Part shown: piece by piece, positions 26,791-36,209 of the stretch
How positions within the stretch are numbered: position 1 is the stretch's first letter
How the letters are laid out: each line of letters starts with the position of its first letter
Source: Curtobacterium sp. 9128
Lineage (GTDB): Bacteria > Actinomycetota > Actinomycetes > Actinomycetales > Microbacteriaceae
Reading direction: 5' to 3'
Length of the DNA: 64,000 nt
NCBI RefSeq assembly: GCF_007673775.1
Contig: NZ_VEAF01000001.1
Location: 186,001-250,000, forward strand
Made by a program: the position numbers and the translations under genes
Notes under the pieces: model-generated
Database searches by the model: none
The model's input: only the letters and a program-made list of their open reading frames with translations
Told to the model about the DNA's origin: nothing

Positions 26791-27837
26791 TCAGTCGGGC
26801 TGGTCGTCGTCGAAGAGCCCGGGCTGCGGTCCGACGCCGCCGGCGCCTGGCGTCAGCCCGAGGTGCCGCCACGCCGCCGGGGTCGCGATGCGCCCACGCG
26901 GGGTCCGGGTGACCAGGCCGATGCGGACGAGGAACGGCTCCACGACGGACTCGATCGTCTCGGACTCCTCACCGACCGACACCGCGAGCGTGTTCAGCCC
27001 GACCGGTCCCCCGTCGAAGCGGGTCAGCATGGTGTCGAGCACGGCACGGTCGAGACGGTCCAGGCCGTACTCGTCGACGTCGTACAGCTCGAGAGCGCCC
27101 TGCACCGCGGCCATGCCGTCCCGCGTGCCGTGCACGAGCGCGTAGTCCCGCACGCGGCGCAGCAGGCGGTTCGCGATGCGCGGTGTCCCCCGCGACCGCC
27201 CGGCGATCTCCCGCAGGGCGAATCGGTCGAAGTCGAGTTCGAGCAGGTGTGCGGCGCGGATGAGGACCTGCTCGAGCTCGTCGCGCTCGTAGAACTCGAG
27301 GTGCGCGGTGAAGCCGAAGCGGTCGCGCAGGGGGTTCGGCAGGAGCCCGGCGCGGGTGGTCGCCCCGACCAGGGTGAACGGCGCCAGGTCGAGCGGGATG
27401 CTCGTCGCGCCGGCGCCCTTGCCGACCATGACGTCGATCCGGAAGTCCTCCATCGCGAGGTACAGCATCTCCTCCGCCGAGCGCGCCATCCGGTGGATCT
27501 CGTCGATGAAGAGGACCTCGCCGGGCATGAGCGACGAGAGCACGGCCGCGAGGTCACCGGCGTGCTGGATCGCCGGTCCGCTCGACATCCGCAGCGGGCG
27601 ACCGGACTCGTGCGCGACGATCATCGCGAGCGTGGTCTTGCCGAGGCCGGGAGGGCCGGCCATGAGGATGTGGTCGGGCGTGCGGTCCTGCATCGCGGCC
27701 GCCTTGAGCAGGAGGTCGAGCTGCCCACGGACCTTGCGCTGCCCGACGAACTCGGCCAGGGACCTCGGCCGGAGCGCACCCTCGAACGCGAGTTCCTCCG
27801 GCGACTGGGCGTCGGCGGCGGTGATCCCGCCGCTCAT
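26791..27837 (-). CDS. ruvB: Holliday junction branch migration helicase RuvB
   Basis: The hexameric AAA+ motor that drives branch migration with RuvA. It is 348 residues. Walker A is [13 protein letters not shown], Walker B is [10 protein letters not shown], sensor 1 is [11 protein letters not shown], and the arginine finger lies in NPLRDRFGF. The C-terminal winged helix includes [18 protein letters not shown] 27837 overlaps the ruvA stop by 4 bp. It is the last gene of ruvCAB. Confidence 0.97.
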   Translation of the reverse strand: MSGGITAADAQSPEELAFEGALRPRSLAEFVGQRKVRGQLDLLLKAAAMQDRTPDHILMAGPPGLGKTTLAMIVAHESGRPLRMSSGPAIQHAGDLAAVLSSLMPGEVLFIDEIHRMARSAEEMLYLAMEDFRIDVMVGKGAGATSIPLDLAPFTLVGATTRAGLLPNPLRDRFGFTAHLEFYERDELEQVLIRAAHLLELDFDRFALREIAGRSRGTPRIANRLLRRVRDYALVHGTRDGMAAVQGALELYDVDEYGLDRLDRAVLDTMLTRFDGGPVGLNTLAVSVGEESETIESVVEPFLVRIGLVTRTPRGRIATPAAWRHLGLTPGAGGVGPQPGLFDDDQPD

Positions 27838-28457
27838 CGCCCGGCCCCGGTCGGACGGAGGGCACCGAGCGCGGCGCGGAGCAGCGCCTGCGTGCCCATC
27901 GCCGCCACACCCGGTTCGTTCGCGATGGTGTCGTCGACGGCGCTCCGCGCGTGGTCCTCGCGCCAGCCGAGACCGACGAGCGCCGTGACGACGTCCTCGG
28001 CGGCGGGGTGTGCGGTGGCGGACGACGCGGCGGACCCGGCCGCGACTGCAGACTCGAACGCGGTGAGCTTGCCGGAGAGCGCCACGATGATGAGCTTGGC
28101 GGTCTTCGGACCGATGCCGGAGACCTTGCGGAAGGCACCGTCGTCGTCGTGCGCGACGGCGTTCGCGATCTGTGCGGGGTCCATGTGGGCGAGGACCCCG
28201 AGCGCCGACTTCGGGCCGACGCCGGAGACGCTGCGGAGCAGGTCGAAGACCCGGAGCGCGTCGGTCGACTCGAACCCGAACAGCTGCTGCTCGTCCTCGC
28301 GGACGATCATGGCGGTGCGGACGAAGACCTCGGCCCCGTGGCGCATCGTCAACGCGTGTGCCGGGGTCACGGTGACGGCGTAGCCGACGCCCCCCACCTC
28401 GATCACGACGGCGGATCCGGCGACGTCGATGCAGGTGCCCCGGAGACTCGCGATCAT
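27834..28457 (-). CDS. ruvA: Holliday junction branch migration protein RuvA
   Basis: Binds four-way junctions and loads RuvB. It is 207 residues. The N-terminal OB domain begins MIASLRGT. The two helix-hairpin-helix motifs are [17 protein letters not shown] and [16 protein letters not shown]. The RuvB-binding C-terminal UBA-like domain contains [11 protein letters not shown]. It overlaps ruvC and ruvB by 4 bp each. Confidence 0.97.
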   Translation of the reverse strand: MIASLRGTCIDVAGSAVVIEVGGVGYAVTVTPAHALTMRHGAEVFVRTAMIVREDEQQLFGFESTDALRVFDLLRSVSGVGPKSALGVLAHMDPAQIANAVAHDDDGAFRKVSGIGPKTAKLIIVALSGKLTAFESAVAAGSAASSATAHPAAEDVVTALVGLGWREDHARSAVDDTIANEPGVAAMGTQALLRAALGALRPTGAGR

Positions 28458-29137
28458 GCCCCGAGCCTAGGGGCAGCCGCCGACCTCGCCGACGCGGCAC
28501 GCTGCGCGCCGGTCCCCCGACCCGCGGCCGCCGCCGCCCGTGCGAGCGGCGACGCGGCGGTGCGCCCGCCGGTGCCGGCCTGCGCGTCCCGCCACGCGCG
28601 CTGGGCCGGCGTCAGGGTGCCGGACGGTGCGCCGACCTGGTCGGGTGCACCGAGCCTCCAGGCATGGCAGACCGCGAGCGCGAGCGCGTCGGCGGCGTCG
28701 GCCGGCTTCGGTGCCTCCGCCAGCCCGAGCACGCGCGCGATCATCGCCTGCACCTGCTTCTTGTCGGCGTTGCCGTAGCCGGTGACGGCGGCCTTCACCT
28801 CGGACGGAGTGTGCAGGCCCACGGGGATGCCCCGGACCGCCGCGGCGTGCAGCGCGAGCCCGGAGGCCTGCGCAGTCCCCATCACGGTGCGGACGTTCGC
28901 CTGGGCGAAGACCCGCTCGACCGCGACGGCGTCGGGACGGTGCTCCTCGATCTGCTCCGCGATGCCGGCGGCGATCAGCACCAGGCGCTGTTCGAGCGCC
29001 ATGTCGGAGGGCGTCCTGACCACCGTGACCGCCACCATGCGGGCACGTCGGTCAGGGGTGACCTCGACCACCCCGACCCCGCACCGGGTGAGCCCGGGGT
29101 CCACCCCGAGCACGCGGAGCACGGGGCCGGAGGGCAT
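28454..29137 (-). CDS. ruvC: crossover junction endodeoxyribonuclease RuvC
   Basis: Resolves Holliday junctions. It is 227 residues. The RNase-H-like fold has the catalytic acids in [12 protein letters not shown] (Asp), [11 protein letters not shown] (Glu) and [17 protein letters not shown] (Asp pair). The C-terminal tail of about 50 Ala/Arg-rich residues is longer than the E. coli protein. ATG 29137 lies 5 bp after the yebC stop, so it belongs to the same transcript. Confidence 0.95.
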   Translation of the reverse strand: MPSGPVLRVLGVDPGLTRCGVGVVEVTPDRRARMVAVTVVRTPSDMALEQRLVLIAAGIAEQIEEHRPDAVAVERVFAQANVRTVMGTAQASGLALHAAAVRGIPVGLHTPSEVKAAVTGYGNADKKQVQAMIARVLGLAEAPKPADAADALALAVCHAWRLGAPDQVGAPSGTLTPAQRAWRDAQAGTGGRTAASPLARAAAAAGRGTGAQRAASARSAAAPRLGA

Positions 29138-29142
29138 GGACG

Positions 29143-29907
29143 TCAGTCCTCGTCCTCGTCGAGCTCGGCCTGGACGTCGGCGGGGATGTCGAAGTTCGCG
29201 TAGACGTTCTGGACGTCGTCCGAGTCCTCGAGCGCGTCGATGAGGCGGAACACCTTGCGGGCCGTCTCGGCGTCGACCGGGACCTTGAGGCCGGGGACGA
29301 ACTCGGCGTCGGCGGAGTCGTAGTCGATGCCGGCGTCCTGCAGCGCGGTGCGCGCCGCGACGAGGTCGGACGCCTCGGTGATGACCTCGAAGCCGCCACC
29401 CTGGTCGATGACGTCCTCGACGCCGGCGTCGAGGACCGCGGTCATGACGTCGTCCTCGGACAGTCCGTCGACCTTCGTCACCGAGATGACGCCCTTGCGG
29501 GAGAAGTTGTAGGCGACGCTGCCCGGGTCGGCCATGGTGCCGCCGTTGCGGGACATCGCGGTGCGGACCTCGGCGGCGGCACGGTTCTTGTTGTCCGTGA
29601 GGCACTCGATGAGCATCGCGACGCCGTTCGGGGCGTAGCCCTCGTACATGATCGTCGTGTACTCGATGGTCTCACCGGTGAGACCGGCGCCACGCTTGAT
29701 CGCGCGGTCGATGTTGTCGTTGGGGACCGAGGTCTTCTTCGCCTTCTGCACGGCGTCGACCAGCGTCGGGTTGCCGGAGAGGTCGGCTCCGCCCATCTTC
29801 GCGGCGACCTCGATGTTCTTGATGAGCTTCGCGAACGACTTGGCGCGTCGCTGGTCGATGACGGCCTTCTTGTGCTTCGTCGTTGCCCACTTGGAATGCC
29901 CGGACAC
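29143..29907 (-). CDS. yebC: YebC/PmpR-family protein
   Basis: Family members are described as DNA-binding regulators or as translation factors that relieve polyproline stalls. It is 254 residues, the full three-domain length, opening [20 protein letters not shown]. Conserved [20 protein letters not shown] and DGGVAYNF-type (here [13 protein letters not shown]) blocks follow, with an acidic C-terminus. The start is GTG 29907 with AAGGAG about 4-5 nt upstream. TAAACT on the minus strand (29946-29941) is a -10 candidate. It heads yebC-ruvCAB. Confidence 0.95.
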   Translation of the reverse strand: MSGHSKWATTKHKKAVIDQRRAKSFAKLIKNIEVAAKMGGADLSGNPTLVDAVQKAKKTSVPNDNIDRAIKRGAGLTGETIEYTTIMYEGYAPNGVAMLIECLTDNKNRAAAEVRTAMSRNGGTMADPGSVAYNFSRKGVISVTKVDGLSEDDVMTAVLDAGVEDVIDQGGGFEVITEASDLVAARTALQDAGIDYDSADAEFVPGLKVPVDAETARKVFRLIDALEDSDDVQNVYANFDIPADVQAELDEDED

Positions 29908-30063
29908 GGTTCTCCTTGCGTCGTGCGGAAAGTCTCCGACAGTTTAGCGGTCCGCCGCGCAGGCATCGGCCTGGAGGCCCGGCGCGGCCCCGTCGCGCTG
30001 GTCGCGTCGGGTGGGTGGTCGCGGCGGCGGGTGGTCGCGTCGCGTGTACCGGCGAACCGCGAT

Positions 30064-30103
30064 CCGGACACAGCACCGGGGATCTTCGCGGTGCTGTGTC
30101 CGG
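30064..30103. terminator. hairpin downstream of pdxST (ACACAGCACC family)
   Basis: CCGGACACAGCACCG pairs with CGGTGCTGTGTCCGG over 15 bp around a 10-nt loop. It lies 19 bp after the pdxT stop. The same stem occurs at 42402-42439 after the MFS gene. Confidence 0.7.
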
Positions 30104-30121
30104 AACGGAGTGCGGCGCGGG

Positions 30122-30733
30122 TCAGGCGCTGCGGACGAGATCGAGGAAGCGGCGGTGGAAGCGGTCCTCGCCGGCGACCTCGGGATGGAACGCACTGGCG
30201 ATGACGTTCCCCTGCTGCACGGCGACGACCTGGCCGTCGGGGAGTGCACCGAGGACGTGGACGTCGGCGCCGCGGTCCTCGACGACGGGCGCGCGGATGA
30301 ACACCGCGTGCACCGGGGCCTCGCCGAGGTCGGGCATCGGGATGTCGATCTCGAACGAGTCGTTCTGGTTGCCGAACGCGTTCCGGCGGACGGTGGTGTC
30401 GAGGATCCCGAGCGTCCGCTGCCCGGCGATGGCACTGGTGAGACGCTGGCTGAGCATGATCATCCCGGCGCAGGTGCCGTACGTGGGCAGTCCCCCGCGG
30501 ATCGCCTCGCTCAGGGGCTCGGCGACACCGAACGCCCGCGACAGTTTGTCCATCACGCTGGACTCACCGCCCGGGACGACGACGCCGTGGAGCGCCTGGA
30601 TCTCCTCGGGACGGCGGAGCGGCACGACGTCGGCGCCGAGCTCGGTCAGCGAGACGATGTGCTCGCGGAAGTCGCCCTGCAGCGCGAGCACCCCGATGCG
30701 GGGTGCCGCACCACCGATCGGACTACCAGCCAC
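30122..30733 (-). CDS. pdxT: pyridoxal 5'-phosphate synthase glutaminase subunit PdxT
   Basis: Releases ammonia from glutamine and channels it to PdxS. It is 203 residues. The class I glutaminase nucleophile is Cys88 in PTYGTCAGM. The oxyanion motif is VVVPGGESS, and the His/Glu pair lies in [13 protein letters not shown]. It overlaps the pdxS 3' end by 11 bp. Confidence 0.96.
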   Translation of the reverse strand: MAGSPIGGAAPRIGVLALQGDFREHIVSLTELGADVVPLRRPEEIQALHGVVVPGGESSVMDKLSRAFGVAEPLSEAIRGGLPTYGTCAGMIMLSQRLTSAIAGQRTLGILDTTVRRNAFGNQNDSFEIDIPMPDLGEAPVHAVFIRAPVVEDRGADVHVLGALPDGQVVAVQQGNVIASAFHPEVAGEDRFHRRFLDLVRSA

Positions 30734-31649
30734 GCTCGGCGAGGCGGTGCGGCGCGGGGACGTCGGCCACGTTGATGCCGACCATCGCCTCGCCCAGGCC
30801 GCGGGAGACCTCGGCGATGACCTTCGGGTCGTCGTGGAACGTCGTCGCCTTGACGATCGCCGCGGCGCGCTTGGCCGGGTCGCCGGACTTGAAGATGCCG
30901 GAGCCGACGAACACGCCGTCCGCGCCGAGCTGCATCATCATCGCGGCGTCGGCCGGGGTGGCGACACCGCCGGCGGTGAAGAGCACGACGGGGAGCTTGC
31001 CGGTCGCCGCGACCTCCTTGACGACGTCGTACGGCGCCTGCAGCTCCTTGGCGGCGACGTAGAGCTCGTCCTCCTTGAGGTACCGGAGCGCCGCGATCTC
31101 CTTCGAGATCGTGCGGATGTGCTTCGTCGCCTCGGAGACGTCGCCCGTGCCGGCCTCGCCCTTGGAGCGGATCATCGCCGCGCCCTCGGTGATGCGGCGG
31201 AGGGCCTCGCCGAGGTTCGTGGCACCGCAGACGAAGGGCGTCGTGAAGTTCCACTTGTCGATGTGGTTGACGTAGTCCGCCGGGGACAGCACCTCGGACT
31301 CGTCGATGTAGTCGACACCGAGCTCCTGCAGCACCTGCGCCTCGACGAAGTGGCCGATGCGGGCTTTCGCCATGACGGGGATCGACACCGCGGCGATGAT
31401 CTCCTCGATCATCGACGGGTCGGACATGCGAGCGACGCCGCCCTGCGCGCGGATGTCGGCGGGGACACGCTCGAGGGCCATGACCGCCGTCGCGCCGGCC
31501 TCTTCCGCGATGCGGGCCTGCTCGGCGTCCACGACGTCCATGATGACGCCGCCCTTCAGCATCTCCGCGAGGCCGCGCTTGACCCGGGACGAGCCGGTGA
31601 TCGACGTGCCGATGGGGTCCTGTCCGGGGGTGCTGGTGCTGTCGCTCAT
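30723..31649 (-). CDS. pdxS: pyridoxal 5'-phosphate synthase subunit PdxS
   Basis: Builds PLP from ribose 5-phosphate, glyceraldehyde 3-phosphate and ammonia. The 308 residues form a beta/alpha barrel with [37 protein letters not shown] (catalytic Lys), and the second Lys in [14 protein letters not shown] 31649 is only 10 nt after TAGACT on the minus strand (31665-31660), leaving about a 3-nt leader. The promoter lies in the 3' end of the HIT gene. Confidence 0.96.
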   Translation of the reverse strand: MSDSTSTPGQDPIGTSITGSSRVKRGLAEMLKGGVIMDVVDAEQARIAEEAGATAVMALERVPADIRAQGGVARMSDPSMIEEIIAAVSIPVMAKARIGHFVEAQVLQELGVDYIDESEVLSPADYVNHIDKWNFTTPFVCGATNLGEALRRITEGAAMIRSKGEAGTGDVSEATKHIRTISKEIAALRYLKEDELYVAAKELQAPYDVVKEVAATGKLPVVLFTAGGVATPADAAMMMQLGADGVFVGSGIFKSGDPAKRAAAIVKATTFHDDPKVIAEVSRGLGEAMVGINVADVPAPHRLAERGW

Positions 31650-31659
31650 GATGGCGACC

Positions 31660-31665
31660 AGTCTA
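31660..31665 (-). promoter_or_regulatory. -10 element of pdxST inside the HIT gene end
   Basis: The minus strand reads TAGACT, 10 nt before the pdxS ATG. It overlaps the stop codon region of the HIT gene, so pdxST can be transcribed independently of thrS. Confidence 0.5.
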
Positions 31666-32316
31666 GTGCTGCGCCGGCCACGCTTCCGCGACGAGTCTGC
31701 GGGTGTCCCCGAGCATCTGGGAGAGCGACTTCGTCCTGGCGATGATCGGGAAGAAGTTCGAGTCGGACTCCCACCGGGGCACGACGTGCTGGTGCAGGTG
31801 CGCGGCCACACCGGCGCCGGCGACCTCGCCCTGGTTCATCCCGATGTTGAAGCCGTCGCAGTGCGCGACCTGCCGCAGGACCCGCATGGCGGTCTGCGTG
31901 AGCTCGCCGACCTCACGGATCTCCTCGGCGGTGGCGTCGTCGTAGAGCGCGACGTGTCGGTACGGGCAGACGAGCACGTGGCCGTTGTTGTACGGGTACA
32001 GGTTCAGCAGCACGTAGGCGTGCTCGCCCCTGGCGACGATGAGGGCGTCCTCGTCGGTCTTCCGCGGGGCTTCGCAGAACGGGCAGTCGTCGTTGTGCCC
32101 ACGACCCTCGCCCTCGCGTCCGGCGTCGATGTAGGCCATCCGGTGCGGGTTCCACAGGCGCTGGAACGCGTCCGGCACGGCGGCGGCGGTGGCGGCGTCG
32201 CGGATCACCAACGGATCCGGACTGAAGGCCGCGGCCACCGTGTCGGGGCCGGCCACGTCGTCGACGTGGCCGGCCTCCGGAACCTGCTCCGGGCCTCCCG
32301 GCTGGCTGGCGTCCAT
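31663..32316 (-). CDS. HIT-family nucleotide phosphorylase/hydrolase (Ap4A phosphorylase-like)
   Basis: A histidine-triad protein of 217 residues. The catalytic motif is [12 protein letters not shown], with upstream CPFCEAPR (likely zinc site) and [19 protein letters not shown]. Actinobacterial relatives split diadenosine tetraphosphate. The first 60 residues are a low-similarity extension. Its ATG shares one base with the thrS stop (TGATG), the usual thrS-HIT neighbourhood. Confidence 0.9.
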   Translation of the reverse strand: MDASQPGGPEQVPEAGHVDDVAGPDTVAAAFSPDPLVIRDAATAAAVPDAFQRLWNPHRMAYIDAGREGEGRGHNDDCPFCEAPRKTDEDALIVARGEHAYVLLNLYPYNNGHVLVCPYRHVALYDDATAEEIREVGELTQTAMRVLRQVAHCDGFNIGMNQGEVAGAGVAAHLHQHVVPRWESDSNFFPIIARTKSLSQMLGDTRRLVAEAWPAQH

Positions 32317-34337
32317 CAGACCTGCGCGCGCTCGCGGATCGCGGTGAGGATGCGCTCGACCGCCTCGTCCACGGGCACGCCGTTGTCCTGCCGGCCGTCG
32401 CGGAAGCGGAAGCTGACCGCGCCGGCGTCACGGTCGTCGCCGCCGGCGATGAGCTGGAACGGGACCTTCTGCTTGGTGTGCGTGCGGATCTTCTTCTGCA
32501 TGCGGTCGTCGGAGTGGTCGACCTCGGCGCGGACGCCGTGCGCGCGGAGCTTCGCGATCACCTGGTCGAGGTAGTCGCCGTACTCCTCGGCCACGGGGAT
32601 GCCGACGACCTGCACGGGAGCGAGCCACGCCGGGAACACCCCCGCGTAGTGCTCGGTGAGCACACCGAAGAAGCGCTCGATCGAGCCGAACAGGGCGCGG
32701 TGGATCATCACGGGGCGCTGCCGGGTGCCGTCGGCGGCGGCGTACTCCAGCTCGAAGCGCTCCGGGAGGTTGAAGTCGAGCTGCACGGTCGACATCTGCC
32801 ACGTGCGACCGATGGCGTCGCGTGCCTGCACCGAGATCTTCGGGCCGTAGAACGCGGCACCTGCCGGGTCCGGCACGAGTTCGAGGCCGGACTCCTCGGC
32901 GACCTCGCGCAACGTGTTCGTCGCGACCTCCCACACGTCGTCGTCGCCGACGTACTTCTCCGGGTCCTTCGTGGAGAGCTCGAGGTAGAAGTCGTTCAGG
33001 CCGTAGTCGCGGAGGAGCGAGAGCACGAACTGCAGCGTCGTGGTGAGCTCCTCCTTCATCTTCTCCTGGGTGGTGAAGATGTGCGCGTCGTCCTGGGTCA
33101 GGCCACGCACGCGGGTGAGGCCGTGGATGACGCCGGACTTCTCGTTGCGGTAGACCGTGCCGAACTCGAACAGCCGCAGGGGCAGGTCGCGGTACGAACG
33201 GGCCTGCGAGCGGTACGCCAGGATGTGCATCGGGCAGTTCATCGGCTTGAGGTAGTAGTCCGCGCCCTGCCGGGTGACGTTGCCCTCCTCGTCACGGGCC
33301 TCGTCCATGTGCATGGCCGGGAACATGCCGTCCTTGTACCAGCCGAGGTGTCCGGACTGCTCGAACAGGTCGCCCTTGGTGATGTGCGGCGTGTAGACGA
33401 AGGAGTAGCCCTCCTGCTCGTGCCGACGGCGCGAGTAGTCCTCCATCTCGCGGCGGATGATGCCGCCCTTGGGGTGGAAGATCGCCAGGCCCGAGCCGAT
33501 CTCGTCCGGGAACGAGAACAGGTCGAGCTCGGCGCCGAGCTTGCGGTGGTCGCGCTTGGCGGCTTCCTCGAGTCGGACGAGGTAGGCCTTCAGCTGGTCC
33601 TTGTCCGGCCAGGCGGTGCCGTAGATGCGCTGCAGCTGCGGGTTCTTCTCCGAGCCACGCCAGTACGCGGCGGCGACGCGCATGAGCTTCGCGGCGTTGC
33701 CGATCCAGCGGGTGTGCGGGACGTGCGGGCCGCGGCAGAGGTCCTGCCAGACGACGTCGCCGGACTTCGGGTCGACGTTCTCGTAGACCGTGAGCTCGCC
33801 GGCTCCGACCTCGACGCTCTCGCCGGAGTCACCCTCGGACGCGGCGCCCTTCAGGCCGATGAGCTCCTGCTTGTAGGGCTCCCCCGCCATCAGGTCGCGG
33901 GCCTCGTCGTCGGTGACGACCCGGCGGCGGAAGCGCTGGGCCTGCTTGACGATGCGGTCCATGCCCTTCTCGATGGCCTTGAGGTCCTCGGGCGTGAACG
34001 GCTCGGCGACGTCGAAGTCGTAGTAGAAGCCGTCGGTGACGGGTGGGCCGATGCCGAGCTTGGCGTCGGGGTTGATCTGCTGGACCGCCTGCGCGAGCAC
34101 GTGCGCGGCGGAGTGGCGGAGGATGTCCAGGCCGTCCTGCTCGTCGAGGGTGACGGGCTCGGCGGTCTCCCCCGCCTGCACCTCGGCGGCGAGGTCCTTG
34201 AGCACGCCGGCGACGCGGATCGCGACGACGCCGCGGACGCCGTCGAAGAGCTCGGTGCCGGTCGTCGTCGTCTCCGCGGTCACGGGCTGGGGCGCCGGGG
34301 GCGCGTCGACGGGTACGGGGGCGACTGACTCGGTCAC
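32316..34337 (-). CDS. thrS: threonyl-tRNA synthetase
   Basis: Charges tRNA-Thr. It is 673 residues. The N-terminal TGS and editing domains ([25 protein letters not shown]) precede the class II core. That core has the zinc Cys in MNCPMHI, motif 2 [21 protein letters not shown] and motif 3 [16 protein letters not shown]-terminal anticodon domain follows. GTG 34337 is preferred because GAGGAG lies about 9 nt upstream and the TAGCAT promoter overlaps the alternative ATG at 34370. Confidence 0.96.
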   Translation of the reverse strand: MTESVAPVPVDAPPAPQPVTAETTTTGTELFDGVRGVVAIRVAGVLKDLAAEVQAGETAEPVTLDEQDGLDILRHSAAHVLAQAVQQINPDAKLGIGPPVTDGFYYDFDVAEPFTPEDLKAIEKGMDRIVKQAQRFRRRVVTDDEARDLMAGEPYKQELIGLKGAASEGDSGESVEVGAGELTVYENVDPKSGDVVWQDLCRGPHVPHTRWIGNAAKLMRVAAAYWRGSEKNPQLQRIYGTAWPDKDQLKAYLVRLEEAAKRDHRKLGAELDLFSFPDEIGSGLAIFHPKGGIIRREMEDYSRRRHEQEGYSFVYTPHITKGDLFEQSGHLGWYKDGMFPAMHMDEARDEEGNVTRQGADYYLKPMNCPMHILAYRSQARSYRDLPLRLFEFGTVYRNEKSGVIHGLTRVRGLTQDDAHIFTTQEKMKEELTTTLQFVLSLLRDYGLNDFYLELSTKDPEKYVGDDDVWEVATNTLREVAEESGLELVPDPAGAAFYGPKISVQARDAIGRTWQMSTVQLDFNLPERFELEYAAADGTRQRPVMIHRALFGSIERFFGVLTEHYAGVFPAWLAPVQVVGIPVAEEYGDYLDQVIAKLRAHGVRAEVDHSDDRMQKKIRTHTKQKVPFQLIAGGDDRDAGAVSFRFRDGRQDNGVPVDEAVERILTAIRERAQV

Positions 34338-34369
34338 GTGGGGGGACTCCTCGTTCTGGTGGTGCAGCA

Positions 34370-34375
34370 ATGCTA
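34370..34375 (-). promoter_or_regulatory. -10 element of thrS
   Basis: The minus strand reads TAGCAT. A start about 7 nt downstream gives a 26-nt leader containing GAGGAG before GTG 34337. Confidence 0.5.
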
Positions 34376-34439
34376 GTCGTCGGGCGTGGCCCGGGCAGCG
34401 ATCGGGCGCCGCGTGGGGAGCCCGGGATGTCGGGTCGGG

Positions 34440-34982
34440 TCAGGCCGGGACGACGCCGAGTGTGGCGACGGTGAGCCGCGGCTCGAGCCGCTCACGCCCC
34501 TGCAGTCCGTCGAGCTCGAGGAGGGCGGCGAACCCGACGGCCTCGTAGCCGGCGCGTTCGAGCAGCGTGATGGTCGCGGCGCCGGTGCCCCCGGTCGCGA
34601 GGACGTCGTCGACCACGAGCACCCGGGTTCCGGCCGGGAGCTGCCCCGGGCGGAGCTCGAGCTCGGCCTCGCCGTACTCGAGGGCGTACTGCTCGCTGAG
34701 CACCTCACCGGGGAGCTTGCCCGCCTTGCGCACGGTCAGGACGCCGACCTGGTGCTGCGCGGCGATCCCGCCTGCGAGGGCGAAGCCGCGCGCCTCGATG
34801 CCGGCGACCGCGTCGAAGCCGGCGCCCACCGCGAAGGGTGCTGCGAGGGCCTCGCACACACGGCCGAACGCCACCGCGTCCGAGAACACCGGCGTGACGT
34901 CGCGGAAGAGGATCCCCGGCTTCGGGAAGTCCGGGACGATGGCGGTCAGGCGTTCGACGAGGGCTGCTGCGGTTTCGGTCAC
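34440..34982 (-). CDS. apt: adenine phosphoribosyltransferase
   Basis: Salvages adenine to AMP using PRPP. It is 180 residues. The PRPP loop is VLVVDDVLATGGTGAA, and earlier blocks are DFPKPGILFRDVTPVFSD and GIEARGFALAGGIA. GTG 34982 has TACCGT 6 nt upstream on the minus strand and no Shine-Dalgarno, so it is probably leaderless; the long frame upstream is only repeat sequence. It sits upstream of thrS, away from the secF-relA junction where actinobacteria often keep it. Confidence 0.95.
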   Translation of the reverse strand: MTETAAALVERLTAIVPDFPKPGILFRDVTPVFSDAVAFGRVCEALAAPFAVGAGFDAVAGIEARGFALAGGIAAQHQVGVLTVRKAGKLPGEVLSEQYALEYGEAELELRPGQLPAGTRVLVVDDVLATGGTGAATITLLERAGYEAVGFAALLELDGLQGRERLEPRLTVATLGVVPA

Positions 34983-34988
34983 CCGACA

Positions 34989-34994
34989 ACGGTA
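34989..34994 (-). promoter_or_regulatory. -10 element of apt (leaderless)
   Basis: The minus strand reads TACCGT, then 6 nt, then GTG of apt. The palindromic repeat array begins about 30 bp further upstream. Confidence 0.5.
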
Positions 34995-35138
34995 CGGGCT
35001 CGGGTGGGGCGTCGCGTGCCGTGCGGGCATGGTGCGGCGTTTGCGGCTCCGTGCGGCACGGTGCCGCGTTCGTGGCCCACACGCGGCACGGTGCGCCGTT
35101 CGCAGCTCCGCACGGTGCGCCGTTCGCGGTCCGTGCGC

Positions 35139-35182
35139 GGTTGATCGCCCCGTGCGGGGAATCGACCTCGCACGGATCAACC
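35139..35182. repeat. hairpin H1 of the repeat array
   Basis: GGTTGATC plus CCGTGCG on the left pair with CGCACGG plus ATCAACC on the right. The left side has about three extra bases (GCC). It is the sister of H2 at 35306-35351. Confidence 0.6.
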
Positions 35183-35305
35183 AACACGGCACCGGGGCGG
35201 GCGCCGGTGGCCGGGCTGCCGTATCCGGCACGGTGCGCCCTTCGTAGCTCGGCACGGTGCGCTGTTCGCGTCTCCGCACGGTGCGGAGTTCGCGGCCCGT
35301 GCGTG

Positions 35306-35351
35306 GTTGGTCGCCCCGTGCGAGGCATCGACCTCGCACGGGGCGATCAAC
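35306..35351. repeat. hairpin H2 of the repeat array
   Basis: The left arm GTTGGTCGCCCCGTGCGAGG pairs with the right arm CCTCGCACGGGGCGATCAAC over 20 bp. There is a single G-T wobble, and the loop is 6 nt. Confidence 0.7.
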
Positions 35352-35424
35352 GCCGCACCGGAGTGGGCGGCGCGGCACGGTGCGGCGTTCGCAACCCGGC
35401 ACGGTGCGGAGTTCGCGCCCGGGA

Positions 35425-35652
35425 TCAGCGCCACATGCGCAGGCCGACGCCGAGCATGAGCCACTCGGCTTCGCGGCGCTCCCGCTCGCGGACGAGCTCG
35501 GCGCGCAACGCGGGGTCGATCGGGGGCCGACGGGTGCGCCGGCTCCAGATGATGAGCGACATCCCGATGCGGAGCGCGATGCGGTCGGGCAGCGAGACCC
35601 TGCCGCGCGCGACACCGGTGTCGGGAGGACGGAGGACGGACTTGGTTGACAT
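35425..35652 (-). CDS. small basic protein of unknown function
   Basis: A 75-residue protein, Arg-rich, with a central amphipathic or hydrophobic stretch RIGMSLIIWSRRTRR. The VSLPDRIALRIG block looks like conserved small proteins I associate with Microbacteriaceae, without an assigned function. Its ATG has no clear Shine-Dalgarno; a pyrimidine-rich tract (minus strand, about 35665-35690) precedes it. It is followed directly by the palindromic array. Not recognised further. Confidence 0.6.
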   Translation of the reverse strand: MSTKSVLRPPDTGVARGRVSLPDRIALRIGMSLIIWSRRTRRPPIDPALRAELVRERERREAEWLMLGVGLRMWR

Positions 35653-35940
35653 GGTGGTGACCGTTCAGGAGAAGGAGAAGGAGAGAAAGTGTTGGCGGGC
35701 AGCACGGATCGCATTCACCGCATCGTCGTGAACGACGTGTGAATGTGGATCGGAACGGCCGCGGAATGCATGACGCGGTCGATTCCCCGAGATCGTCGGG
35801 AATGCCGTGAGACGGCGCGCGGAATGACACACCGAGGCCAGGACGGCCTCGACGATCCGCGAGCGGACAGCAGCGCGAGCACGATGCTCAGCGCGGAACG
35901 TCAGGCTGGTGACAGCCCGACTACTCCTGGGAATCCCGCG
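35653..35940. other. gene-free stretch
   Basis: It contains a purine-rich GGAGAA triplet repeat (plus strand, 35667-35688) upstream of the small gene on the other strand. Otherwise I see no confident gene, terminator or RNA. Confidence 0.4.
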
Positions 35941-36021
35941 TCAGCAGGTACCGGGGAACGGGGCGCCGAACGCGCCACGGACTGCACGGAACGGCGTCTG
36001 CGTGGTGGTGATGATGATCAT
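35941..36021 (-). CDS. candidate small ORF (26 residues) with strong ribosome site
   Basis: The sequence MIIITTTQTPFRAVRGAFG, then 7 more residues, is preceded by AAAGGGGG about 7 nt before the ATG. A perfect palindrome containing a -10-like TAGTGT lies about 40 nt upstream. Such a ribosome site without a longer gene suggests a leader peptide or small protein. It reads towards the 75-residue gene. No homologue is known to me, so whether it is a gene is uncertain. Confidence 0.45.
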   Translation of the reverse strand: MIIITTTQTPFRAVRGAFGAPFPGTC

Positions 36022-36058
36022 GGTCGGCCCCCTTTCGGTACGGATTGACGAGCTGCTC

Positions 36059-36074
36059 TGCACACTACTGTGCA
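36059..36074. promoter_or_regulatory. palindromic operator-like site upstream of the small ORF
   Basis: TGCACACTACTGTGCA has perfect 6-bp arms and a 4-bp centre. On the minus strand it contains TAGTGT, suitable as a -10 for the small ORF, so a bound repressor would block that promoter. Confidence 0.5.
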
Positions 36075-36151
36075 TTCCCGGTCCTCCGCAAGGCCGTGCG
36101 GCAGGAATTCTCGGGTGCATTCCTCGCCAGGACATGACACGACACGACACG

Positions 36152-36192
36152 ACAGAACGCCCCGGGACCGATGTGGTCCCGGGGCGTTCTGT
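36152..36192. terminator. terminator of the Clp ATPase gene
   Basis: A perfect 18-bp stem (36152-36169 with 36175-36192) and loop GATGT. It starts 17 bp after the stop of the minus-strand clp gene. A pentamer repeat (GACAC and variants, five units) abuts it at about 36132-36155. Confidence 0.85.
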
Positions 36193-36209
36193 CCGATGTG
36201 TCCGAGCCC

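Larger units (their letters stand above)
35026..35424. repeat. higher-order array of GCACGGTGC palindromic units with two hairpins
   Basis: About nine degenerate units of GGCACGGTGCGnnGTTCGC with a 24-25-bp pitch where adjacent. The core GCACGGTGC is itself palindromic. Units come in sets of three, each set followed by a hairpin, giving a 166-bp higher-order period (hairpin left arms at 35141 and 35307). It fills the whole space between the small gene at 35425 and the apt promoter. No credible coding frame is present, although minus-strand frames show a repetitive ANxAPC peptide. Confidence 0.75.

Noticed and set aside
34983-35424. Minus-strand frames with repeated ANxAPC-like peptides in the palindromic array
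   Set aside because: The repetition is explained by the DNA repeat; there is no ribosome site, no codon bias and no fold, and the frames run into apt or past the small gene.
35026-35424. The array as a CRISPR
   Set aside because: Units are short and degenerate, the spacing is not spacer-like, inserted segments are hairpins that repeat themselves, and no cas gene is near.
35689-35742. A 17-residue ORF starting GTG with GGAG upstream
   Set aside because: The apparent ribosome site is part of a GGAGAA triplet repeat and the peptide shows no feature; too weak to list as a gene.
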